A DNA stretch of 64,000 nucleotides, from positions 54,053,501 through 54,117,500 of the forward strand of contig CP136898.1 of assembly GCA_034359265.1 (NCBI GenBank), written 5' to 3'. Both the position numbers and the translations under genes were made by a program. Shown here piece after piece: positions 36,137-48,290 of this stretch (the first letter of the stretch is position 1; the number at the start of each line of letters is the position of its first letter). This stretch comes from Canna indica. Its lineage: Eukaryota > Streptophyta > Magnoliopsida > Zingiberales > Cannaceae. The notes under the pieces were generated by a model. The model saw nothing but the letters and a program-made list of their open reading frames with translations. It did not search any database and had not been told where the DNA came from.

Positions 36137-37596
36137 TTGCTGGGCGTTTTGAGCCGATACCCCGAAGTTCAATTAGTCGGCTTCGTTCAAGATTCTATTC
36201 GAAAAATTCTTGCAATTCATTGCATTAGTCTATCAAAAATAACTCGATTAACAAATTCTCCCATCACAGTGAATGTTCTGGAGTCGGTCGGGACTCAGAT
36301 TTCTGGTCGTTTCGAGTCGATACCCCGAAGTTCAATCAGTCAGCTTCGTTCAAGATTCTATTCGAAAATTCTTGCAATTCTTTGCATCAGTCAGTCAAAA
36401 ATAACTCGATTAACAACTTATCCCATCACAGTGAATGTTCTGGAGTCGGTCGGGACTCAGATTGCTGGGCGTTTCCAGCCAATACCCCGAAGTTCAATCA
36501 GTCGGCTTCGTTCAAGATTCTATTCAAAAAATCTTGCAATTCTTTGCATTAGTCTGTCAAAAATAACTCGATTAACAACTTCTCCCATCACAGTGAATGT
36601 TCTGGAATCGCCCGGGACTAAGATTTCTGGTCGTTTCGAGTTGATACCTGAAAGTTCAATCAGTAGGCTTCGTTCAGCAATCTGTTCGAAAAACCGTTTA
36701 ATTCATTGCATTAGTCTGTCAAAAATAACTCGATTAACAACTTCTCCCATCACAGTGAATGTTCTGGAATCGCCCGGGACTCAGATTTTTGGTCGTTTCG
36801 AGTCGATACCTGAAAGTTCAATCAGTAGGCTTCGTTCAGCATTCTGTTCGAAAAACTGTGTAATTCTTTGCATTAGTCTGTCAAAAATAACTCGATTAAC
36901 AACTTATCCCATCACAGTGAACGTTCTGGAGTCGGTCGGGACTCAGATTGCTGGGCGTTTTGAGCCGATACCCCGAAGTTCAATTAGTCGGCTTCGTTCA
37001 AGATTCTATTCAAAAAATTCTTGCAATTCATTGCATTAGTCTATCAAAAATAACTCGATTAACAAATTCTCCCATCACAGTGAATGTTCTGGAGTCGGTC
37101 GGGACTCAGATTTCTGGTCGTTTCGAGTCGATACCCCGAAGTTCAATCAGTCGGCTTCGTTCAAGATTCTATTCGAAAATTCTTGCAATTCTTTGCATCA
37201 GTCAGTCAAAAATAACTCGATTAACAACTTATCCCATCACAGTGAATGTTCTGGAGTCGGTCGGGACTCAGATTGCTGGGCGTTTCCAGCCAATACCCCG
37301 AAGTTCAATCAGTCGGCTTCGTTCAAGATTCTATTCAAAAAATCTTGCAATTCTTTGCATTAGTCTGTCAAAAATAACTCGATTAACAACTTCTCCCATC
37401 ACAGTGAATGTTCTGGAATCGCCCGGGACTAAGATTTCTGGTCGTTTCGAGTCGATACCTGAAAGTTCAATCAGTAGGCTTCGTTCAGCAATCTGTTCGA
37501 AAAACCGTGTAATTCTTTGCATTAGTCTGTCAAAAATAACTCGATTAACAACTTATCCCATCACAGTGAACGTTCTGGAGTCGGTCGGGACTCAGA
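36137..37596 (+). repeat. 5-mer plus 4-mer, copy 3 of 3
   Basis: The f spacing is 811 then 649, with the same variants as copies 1 and 2. It starts exactly 24,000 bases after copy 1 (148 monomers plus 24 f bases). Its one noticed private change is A at 36705 (accgtttaattcattg), where 12705 is T. Confidence 0.85.
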
Positions 37597-40500
37597 TTGC
37601 TGGGCGTTTTGAGCCGATACCCCGAAGTTCAATTAGTCGGCTTCGTTCAAGATTCTATTCAAAAAATTCTTGCAATTCATTGCATTAGTCTATCAAAAAT
37701 AACTCGATTAACAAATTCTCCCATCACAGTGAATGTTCTGGAGTCGGTCGGGACTCAGATTTCTGGTCGTTTCGAGTCGATACCCCGAAGTTCAATCAGT
37801 CGGCTTCGTTCAAGATTCTATTCGAAAATTCTTGCAATTCTTTGCATCAGTCAGTCAAAAATAACTCGATTAACAACTTATCCCATCACAGTGAATGTTC
37901 TGGAGTCGGTCGGGACTCAGATTGCTGGGCGTTTCCAGCCAATACCCCGAAGTTCAATCAGTCGGCTTCGTTCAAGATTCTATTCAAAAAATCTTGCAAT
38001 TCTTTGCATTAGTCTGTCAAAAATAACTCGATTAACAACTTCTCCCATCACAGTGAACGTTCTGGAATCGCCCGGGACTAAGATTTCTGGTCGTTTCGAG
38101 TCGATACCTGAAAGTTCAATCAGTAGGCTTCGTTCAGCAATCTGTTCGAAAAACCGTGTAATTCTTTGCATTAGTCTGTCAAAAATAACTCGATTAACAA
38201 CTTCTCCCATCACAGTGAATGTTCTGGAATCGCCCGGGACTCAGATTTCTGGTCGTTTCGAGTCGATACCTGAAAGTTCAATCAGTAGGCTTCGTTCAGC
38301 ATTCTGTTCGAAAAACTGTGTAATTGTTTGCATTAGTTTGTCAAAAATAACTCGATTAACAACTTATCCCATCACAGTGAATGTTCTGGAGTTGCTCGGG
38401 ACTCAGATTGCTGGGCGTTTCGAGCCGATACCCCGAAGTTCAATCAGTCGGCTTCGTTCAAGATTCTATTCGAAATATCTTGCAATTCTTTGCATTAGTT
38501 TGTCAAAAATAACTCGATTAACAACTTATCCCATCACAGTGAACGTTCTGGAGTCGGTCGGGACTCAGATTGCTGGGCGTTTTGAGCCGATACCCCGAAG
38601 TTCAATTAGTCGGCTTCGTTCAAGATTCTATTCGAAAAATTCTTGCAATTCATTGCATTAGTCTATCAAAAATAACTCGATTAACAAATTCTCCCATCAC
38701 AGTGAATGTTCTGGAGTCGGTCGGGACTCAGATTTCTGGTCGTTTCGAGTCGATACCCCGAAGTTCAATCAGTCGGCTTCGTTCAAGATTCTATTCGAAA
38801 ATTCTTGCAATTCTTTGCATCAGTCAGTCAAAAATAACTCGATTAACAACTTATCCCATCACAGTGAATGTTCTGGAGTCGGTCGGGACTCAGATTGCTG
38901 GGCGTTTCCAGCCAATACCCCGAAGTTCAATCAGTCGGCTTCGTTCAAGATTCTATTCAAAAAATCTTGCAATTCTTTGCATTAGTCTGTCAAAAATAAC
39001 TCGATTAACAACATCTCCCATCACAGTGAATGTTCTGGAATCGCCCGGGACTAAGATTTCTGGTCGTTTCGAGTCGATACCTGAAAGTTCAATCAGTAGG
39101 CTTCGTTCAGCAATCTGTTCGAAAAACCGTGTAATTCTTTGCATTAGTCTGTCAAAAATAACTCGATTAACAACTTCTCCCATCACAGTGAATGTTCTGG
39201 AGTTGCTCGGGACTCAGATTGCTGGGCCTTTCGAGCCGATACCCCGAAGTTCAATCAGTCGGCTTCGTTCAAGATTCTATTCGAAATATCTTGCAATTCT
39301 TTGCATTAGTCTCTCAAAAATAACTCGATTAACAACTTATCCCATCACAGTGAACGTTCTGGAGTCGGTCGGGACTCAGATTGCTGGGCGTTTTGAGCCG
39401 ATACCCCGAAGTTCAATTAGTCGGCTTCGTTCAAGATTCTATTCGAAAAATTCTTGCAATTCATTGCATTAGTCTATCAAAAATAACTCGATTAACAAAT
39501 TCTCCCATCACAGTGAATGTTCTGGAGTCGGTCGGGACTCAGATTTCTGGTCGTTTCGAGTCGATACCCCGAAGTTCAATCAGTCGGCTTCGTTCAAGAT
39601 TCTATTCGAAAATTCTTGCAATTCTTTGCATCAGTCAGTCAAAAATAACTCGATTAACAACTTATCCCATCACAGTGAATGTTCTGGAGTCGGTCGGGAC
39701 TCAGATTGCTGGGCGTTTCCAGCCAATACCCCGAAGTTCAATCAGTCGGCTTCGTTCAAGATTCTATTCAAAAAATCTTGCAATTCTTTGCATTAGTCTG
39801 TCAAAAATAACTCGATTAACAACTTCTCCCATCACAGTGAATGTTCTGGAATCGCCCGGGACTAAGATTTCTGGTCGTTTCGAGTCGATACCTGAAAGTT
39901 CAATCAGTAGGCTTCGTTCAGCAATCTGTTCGAAAAACCGTGTAATTCTTTGCATTAGTCTGTCAAAAATAACTCGATTAACAACTTCTCCCATCACAGT
40001 GAATGTTCTGGAATCGCCCGGGACTCAGATTTCTGGTCGTTTCGAGTCGATACCTGAAAGTTCAATCAGTAGGCTTCGTTCAGCATTCTGTTCGAAAAAC
40101 TGTGTAATTGTTTGCATTAGTTTGTCAAAAATAACTCGATTAACAACTTATCCCATCACAGTGAATGTTCTGGAGTTGCTCGGGACTCAGATTGCTGGGC
40201 GTTTCGAGCCGATACCCCGAAGTTCAATCAGTCGGCTTCGTTCAAGATTCTATTCGAAATATCTTGCAATTCTTTGCATTAGTCTGTCAAAAATAACTCG
40301 ATTAACAACTTATCCCATCACAGTGAACGTTCTGGAGTCGGTCGGGACTCAGATTGCTGGGCGTTTTGAGCCGATACCCCGAAGTTCAATTAGTCGGCTT
40401 CGTTCAAGATTCTATTCGAAAAATTCTTGCAATTCATTGCATTAGTCTATCAAAAATAACTCGATTAACAAATTCTCCCATCACAGTGAATGTTCTGGAG

Positions 40501-43500
40501 TCGGTCGGGACTCAGATTTCTGGTCGTTTCGAGTCGATACCCCGAAGTTCAATCAGTCGGCTTCGTTCAAGATTCTATTCAAAAATTCTTGCAATTCTTT
40601 GCATCAGTCAGTCAAAAATAACTCGATTAACAACTTATCCCATCACAGTGAATGTTCTGGAGTCGGTCGGGACTCAGATTGCTGGGCGTTTCCAGCCAAT
40701 ACCCCGAAGTTCAATCAGTCGGCTTCGTTCAAGATTCTATTCAAAAAATCTTGCAATTCTTTGCATTAGTCTGTCAAAAATAACTCGATTAACAACATCT
40801 CCCATCACAGTGAATGTTCTGGAATCGCCCGGGACTAAGATTTCTGGTCGTTTCGAGTCGATACCTGAAAGTTCAATCAGTAGGCTTCGTTCAGCAATCT
40901 GTTCGAAAAACCGTGTAATTCTTTGCATTAGTCTGTCAAAAATAACTCGATTAACAACTTCTCCCATCACAGTGAATGTTCTGGAGTTGCTCGGGACTCA
41001 GATTGCTGGGCCTTTCGAGCCGATACCCCGAAGTTCAATCAGTCGGCTTCGTTCAAGATTCTATTCGAAATATCTTGCAATTCTTTGCATTAGTCTCTCA
41101 AAAATAACTCGATTAACAACTTATCCCATCACAGTGAACGTTCTGGAGTCGGTCGGGACTCAGATTGCTGGGCGTTTTGAGCCGATACCCCGAAGTTCAA
41201 TTAGTCAGCTTCGTTCAAGATTCTATTCGAAAAATTCTTGCAATTCATTGCATTAGTCTATCAAAAATAATTCGATTAACAAATTCTCCCATCACAGTGA
41301 ATGTTCTGGAGTCGGTCGGGACTCAGATTTCTGGTCGTTTCGAGTCGATACCCCGAAGTTCAATCAGTCGGCTTCGTTCAAGATTCTATTCGAAAATTCT
41401 TGCAATTCTTTGCATCAGTCAGTCAAAAATAACTCGATTAACAACTTATCCCATCACAGTGAATGTTCTGGAGTCGGTCGGGACTCAGATTGCTGGGCGT
41501 TTCCAGCCAATACCCCGAAGTTCAATCAGTCGGCTTCGTTCAAGATTCTATTCAAAAAATCTTGCAATTCTTTGCATTAGTCTGTCAAAAATAACTCGAT
41601 TAACAACTTCTCCCATCACAGTGAATGTTCTGGAATCGCCCGGGACTAAGATTTCTGGTCGTTTCGAGTCGATACCTGAAAGTTCAATCAGTAGGCTTCG
41701 TTCAGCAATCTGTTCGAAAAACCGTGTAATTCTTTGCATTAGTCTGTCAAAAATAACTCGATTAACAACTTCTCCCATCACAGTGAATGTTCTGGAATCG
41801 CCCGGGACTCAGATTTCTGGTCGTTTCGAGTCGATACCTGAAAGTTCAATCAGTAGGCTTCGTTCAGCATTCTGTTCGAAAAACTGTGTAATTGTTTGCA
41901 TTAGTTTGTCAAAAATAACTCGATTAACAACTTATCCCATCACAGTGAATGTTCTGGAGTTGCTCGGGACTCAGATTGCTGGGCGTTTCGAGCCGATACC
42001 CCGAAGTTCAATCAGTCGGCTTCGTTCAAGATTCTATTCGAAATATCTTGCAATTCTTTGCATTAGTCTGTCAAAAATAACTCGATTAACAACTTATCCC
42101 ATCACAGTGAACGTTCTGGAGTCGGTCGGGACTCAGATTGCTGGGCGTTTTGAGCCGATACCCCGAAGTTCAATTAGTCGGCTTCGTTCAAGATTCTATT
42201 CGAAAAATTCTTGCAATTCATTGCATTAGTCTATCAAAAATAACTCGATTAACAAATTCTCCCATCACAGTGAATGTTCTGGAGTCGGTCGGGACTCAGA
42301 TTTCTGGTCGTTTCGAGTCGATACCCCGAAGTTCAATCAGTCGGCTTCGTTCAAGATTCTATTCAAAAATTCTTGCAATTCTTTGCATCAGTCAGTCAAA
42401 AATAACTCGATTAACAACTTATCCCATCACAGTGAATGTTCTGGAGTCGGTCGGGACTCAGATTGCTGGGCGTTTCCAGCCAATACCCCGAAGTTCAATC
42501 AGTCGGCTTCGTTCAAGATTCTATTCAAAAAATCTTGCAATTCTTTGCATTAGTCTGTCAAAAATAACTCGATTAACAACATCTCCCATCACAGTGAATG
42601 TTCTGGAATCGCCCGGGACTAAGATTTCTGGTCGTTTCGAGTCGATACCTGAAAGTTCAATCAGTAGGCTTCGTTCAGCAATCTGTTCGAAAAACCGTGT
42701 AATTCTTTGCATTAGTCTGTCAAAAATAACTCGATTAACAACTTCTCCCATCACAGTGAATGTTCTGGAGTTGCTCGGGACTCAGATTGCTGGGCCTTTC
42801 GAGCCGATACCCCGAAGTTCAATCAGTCGGCTTCGTTCAAGATTCTATTCGAAATATCTTGCAATTCTTTGCATTAGTCTCTCAAAAATAACTCGATTAA
42901 CAACTTATCCCATCACAGTGAACGTTCTGGAGTCGGTCGGGACTCAGATTGCTGGGCGTTTTGAGCCGATACCCCGAAGTTCAATTAGTCGGCTTCGTTC
43001 AAGATTCTATTCGAAAAATTCTTGCAATTCATTGCATTAGTCTATCAAAAATAATTCGATTAACAAATTCTCCCATCACAGTGAATGTTCTGGAGTCGGT
43101 CGGGACTCAGATTTCTGGTCGTTTCGAGTCGATACCCCGAAGTTCAATCAGTCGGCTTCGTTCAAGATTCTATTCGAAAATTCTTGCAATTCTTTGCATC
43201 AGTCAGTCAAAAATAACTCGATTAACAACTTATCCCATCACAGTGAATGTTCTGGAGTCGGTCGGGACTCAGATTGCTGGGCGTTTCCAGCCAATACCCC
43301 GAAGTTCAATCAGTCGGCTTCGTTCAAGATTCTATTCAAAAAATCTTGCAATTCTTTGCATTAGTCTGTCAAAAATAACTCGATTAACAACTTCTCCCAT
43401 CACAGTGAATGTTCTGGAATCGCCCGGGACTAAGATTTCTGGTCGTTTCGAGTCGATACCTGAAAGTTCAATCAGTAGGCTTCGTTCAGCAATCTGTTCG

Positions 43501-46500
43501 AAAAACCGTGTAATTCTTTGCATTAGTCTGTCAAAAATAACTCGATTAACAACTTCTCCCATCACAGTGAATGTTCTGGAATCGCCCGGGACTCAGATTT
43601 CTGGTCGTTTCGAGTCGATACCTGAAAGTTCAATCAGTAGGCTTCGTTCAGCATTCTGTTCGAAAAACTGTGTAATTGTTTGCATTAGTTTGTCAAAAAT
43701 AACTCGATTAACAACTTATCCCATCACAGTGAATGTTCTGGAGTTGCTCGGGACTCAGATTGCTGGGCGTTTCGAGCCGATACCCCGAAGTTCAATCAGT
43801 CGGCTTCGTTCAAGATTCTATTCGAAATATCTTGCAATTCTTTGCATTAGTCTGTCAAAAATAACTCGATTAACAACTTATCCCATCACAGTGAACGTTC
43901 TGGAGTCGGTCGGGACTCAGATTGCTGGGCGTTTTGAGCCGATACCCCGAAGTTCAATTAGTCGGCTTCGTTCAAGATTCTATTCGAAAAATTCTTGCAA
44001 TTCATTGCATTAGTCTATCAAAAATAACTCGATTAACAAATTCTCCCATCACAGTGAATGTTCTGGAGTCGGTCGGGACTCAGATTTCTGGTCGATACCC
44101 CGAAGTTCAATCAGTCGGCTTCGTTCAAGATTCTATTCAAAAATTCTTGCAATTCTTTGCATCAGTCAGTCAAAAATAACTCGATTAACAACTTATCCCA
44201 TCACAGTGAATGTTCTGGAGTCGGTCGGGACTCAGATTGCTGGGCGTTTCCAGCCAATACCCCGAAGTTCAATCAGTCGGCTTCGTTCAAGATTCTATTC
44301 AAAAAATCTTGCAATTCTTTGCATTAGTCTGTCAAAAATAACTCGATTAACAACATCTCCCATCACAGTGAATGTTCTGGAATCGCCCGGGACTAAGATT
44401 TCTGGTCGTTTCGAGTCGATACCTGAAAGTTCAATCAGTAGGCTTCGTTCAGCAATCTGTTCGAAAAACCGTGTAATTCTTTGCATTAGTCTGTCAAAAA
44501 TAACTCGATTAACAACTTCTCCCATCACAGTGAATGTTCTGGAGTTGCTCGGGACTCAGATTGCTGGGCCTTTCGAGCCGATACCCCGAAGTTCAATCAG
44601 TCGGCTTCGTTCAAGATTCTATTCGAAATATCTTGCAATTCTTTGCATTAGTCTCTCAAAAATAACTCGATTAACAACTTATCCCATCACAGTGAACGTT
44701 CTGGAGTCGGTCGGGACTCAGATTGCTGGGCGTTTTGAGCCGATACCCCGAAGTTCAATTAGTCGGCTTCGTTCAAGATTCTATTCGAAAAATTCTTGCA
44801 ATTCATTGCATTAGTCTATCAAAAATAATTCGATTAACAAATTCTCCCATCACAGTGAATGTTCTGGAGTCGGTCGGGACTCAGATTTCTGGTCGTTTCG
44901 AGTCGATACCCCGAAGTTCAATCAGTCGGCTTTGTTCAAGATTCTATTCGAAAATTCTTGCAATTCTTTGCATCAGTCAGTCAAAAATAACTCGATTAAC
45001 AACTTATCCCATCACAGTGAATGTTCTGGAGTCGGTCGGGACTCAGATTGCTGGGCGTTTCCAGCCAATACCCCGAAGTTCAATCAGTCGGCTTCGTTCA
45101 AGATTCTATTCAAAAAATCTTGCAATTCTTTGCATTAGTCTGTCAAAAATAACTCGATTAACAACTTCTCCCATCACAGTGAATGTTCTGGAATCGCCCG
45201 GGACTAAGATTTCTGGTCGTTTCGAGTCGATACCTGAAAGTTCAATCAGTAGGCTTCGTTCAGCAATCTGTTCGAAAAACCGTGTAATTCTTTGCATTAG
45301 TCTGTCAAAAATAACTCGATTAACAACTTCTCCCATCACAGTGAATGTTCTGGAATCGCCCGGGACTCAGATTTCTGGTCGTTTCGAGTCGATACCTGAA
45401 AGTTCAATCAGTAGGCTTCGTTCAGCATTCTGTTCGAAAAACTGTGTAATTGTTTGCATTAGTTTGTCAAAAATAACTCGATTAACAACTTATCCCATCA
45501 CAGTGAATGTTCTGGAGTTGCTCGGGACTCAGATTGCTGGGCGTTTCGAGCCGATACCCCGAAGTTCAATCAGTCGGCTTCGTTCAAGATTCTATTCGAA
45601 ATATCTTGCAATTCTTTGCATTAGTCTGTCAAAAATAACTCGATTAACAACTTATCCCATCACAGTGAACGTTCTGGAGTCGGTCGGGACTCAGATTGCT
45701 GGGCGTTTTGAGCCGATACCCCGAAGTTCAATTAGTCGGCTTCGTTCAAGATTCTATTCGAAAAATTCTTGCAATTCATTGCATTAGTCTATCAAAAATA
45801 ACTCGATTAACAAATTCTCCCATCACAGTGAATGTTCTGGAGTCGGTCGGGACTCAGATTTCTGGTCGTTTCGAGTCGATACCCCGAAGTTCAATCAGTC
45901 GGCTTCGTTCAAGATTCTATTCGAAAATTCTTGCAATTCTTTGCATCAGTCAGTCAAAAATAACTCGATTAACAACTTATCCCATCACAGTGAATGTTCT
46001 GGAGTCGGTCGGGACTCAGATTGCTGGGCGTTTCCAGCCAATACCCCGAAGTTCAATCAGTCGGCTTCGTTCAAGATTCTATTCAAAAAATCTTGCAATT
46101 CTTTGCATTAGTCTGTCAAAAATAACTCGATTAACAACATCTCCCATCACAGTGAATGTTCTGGAATCGCCCGGGACTAAGATTTCTGGTCGTTTCGAGT
46201 CGATACCTGAAAGTTCAATCAGTAGGCTTCGTTCAGCAATCTGTTCGAAAAACCGTGTAATTCTTTGCATTAGTCTGTCAAAAATAACTCGATTAACAAC
46301 TTCTCCCATCACAGTGAATGTTCTGGAGTTGCTCGGGACTCAGATTGCTGGGCCTTTCGAGCCGATACCCCGAAGTTCAATCAGTCGGCTTCGTTCAAGA
46401 TTCTATTCGAAATATCTTGCAATTCTTTGCATTAGTCTCTCAAAAATAACTCGATTAACAACTTATCCCATCACAGTGAACGTTCTGGAGTCGGTCGGGA

Positions 46501-48290
46501 CTCAGATTGCTGTGCGTTTTGAGCCGATACCCCGAAGTTCAATTAGTCGGCTTCGTTCAAGATTCTATTCGAAAAATTCTTGCAATTCATTGCATTAGTC
46601 TATCAAAAATAACTCGATTAACAAATTCTCCCATCACAGTGAATGTTCTGGAGTCGGTCGGGACTCAGATTTCTGGTCGTTTCGAGTCGATACCCCGAAG
46701 TTCAATCAGTCGGCTTCGTTCAAGATTCTATTCGAAAATTCTTGCAATTCTTTGCATCAGTCAGTCAAAAATAACTCGATTAACAACTTATCCCATCACA
46801 GTGAATGTTCTGGAGTCGGTCGGGACTCAGATTGCTGGGCGTTTCCAGCCAATACCCCGAAGTTCAATCAGTCGGCTTCGTTCAAGATTCTATTCAAAAA
46901 ATCTTGCAATTCTTTGCATTAGTCTGTCAAAAATAACTCGATTAACAACTTCTCCCATCACAGTGAATGTTCTGGAATCGCCCGGGACTAAGATTTCTGG
47001 TCGTTTCGAGTCGATACCTGAAAGTTCAATCAGAAGGCTTCGTTCAGCAATCTGTTCGAAAAACCGTGTAATTCTTTGCATTAGTCTGTCAAAAATAACT
47101 CGATTAACAACTTCTCCCATCACAGTGAATGTTCTGGAATCGCCCGGGACTCAGATTTCTGGTCGTTTCGAGTCGATACCTGAAAGTTCAATCAGTAGGC
47201 TTCGTTCAGCATTCTGTTCGAAAAACTGTGTAATTTTTTGCATTAGTTTGTCAAAAATAACTCGATTAACAACTTATCCCATCACAGTGAATGTTCTGGA
47301 GTTGCTCGGGACTCAGATTGCTGGGCGTTTCGAGCCGATACCCCGAAGTTCAATCAGTCGGCTTCGTTCAAGATTCTATTCGAAATATCTTGCAATTCTT
47401 TGCATTAGTCTGTCAAAAATAACTCGATTAACAACTTATCCCATCACAGTGAACGTTCTGGAGTCGGTCGGGACTCAGATTGCTGGGCGTTTTGAGCCGA
47501 TACCCCGAAGTTCAATTAGTCGGCTTCGTTCAAGATTCTATTCGAAAAATTCTTGCAATTCATTGCATTAGTCTATCAAAAATAACTCGATTAACAAATT
47601 CTCCCATCACAGTGAATGTTCTGGAGTCGGTCGGGACTCAGATTTCTGGTCGTTTCGAGTCGATACCCCGAAGTTCAATCAGTCGGCTTCGTTCAAGATT
47701 CTATTCAAAAATTCTTGCAATTCTTTGCATCAGTCAGTCAAAAATAACTCGATTAACAACTTATCCCATCACAGTGAATGTTCTGGAGTCGGTCGGGACT
47801 CAGATTGCTGGGCGTTTCCAGCCAATACCCCGAAGTTCAATTAGTCGGCTTCGTTCAAGATTCTATTCAAAAAATCTTGCAATTCTTTGCATTAGTCTGT
47901 CAAAAATAACTCGATTAACAACATCTCCCATCACAGTGAATGTTCTGGAATCGCCCGGGACTAAGATTTCTGGTCGTTTCGAGTCGATACCTGAAAGTTC
48001 AATCAGTAGGCTTCGTTCAGCAATCTGTTCGAAAAACCGTGTAATTCTTTGCATTAGTCTGTCAAAAATAACTCGATTAACAACTTCTCCCATCACAGTG
48101 AATGTTCTGGAGTTGCTCGGGACTCAGATTGCTGGGCCTTTCGAGCCGATACCCCGAAGTTCAATCAGTCGGCTTCGTTCAAGATTCTATTCGAAATATC
48201 TTGCAATTCTTTGCATTAGTCTCTCAAAAATAACTCGATTAACAACTTATCCCATCACAGTGAACGTTCTGGAGTCGGTCGGGACTCAGA
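37597..48290 (+). repeat. Six tandem copies of the 1784-bp 11-mer (6-mer + 5-mer)
   Basis: f anchors are 37597, 38570, 39381, 40354, 41165, 42138, 42949, 43922, 44723, 45696, 46507, 47480 and 48291, alternating 973 and 811. The exception is 801 at 43922-44722, caused by a 10-bp deletion. This is the most regular stretch of the window. Single-copy changes include tagtcagcttcg near 41,204, gctttgttcaag near 44,930, gctgtgcgttttgag near 46,509, cagaaggcttcg near 47,031 and taattttttgc near 47,231. Confidence 0.88.
44087..44100 (+). other. 10-bp deletion between GTCG direct repeats in one d monomer
   Basis: Other d monomers read tctggtcgtttcgagtcgatac. This copy reads tctggtcgatac. The missing ten bases lie between two GTCG tetramers, so replication slippage or microhomology-mediated loss of one GTCG plus the intervening bases explains it. 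I saw it only here, so it arose after the last 1784-bp amplification. Confidence 0.9.

Noticed and set aside
12137..36137. Exact 24,000-bp spacing as an artificial or assembly-made repeat
   Set aside because: The distance equals 148 x 162 + 24, set by ordinary HOR lengths, and the copies carry distinct single-base differences, so a literal copy-paste error is unlikely. Long reads would settle it.
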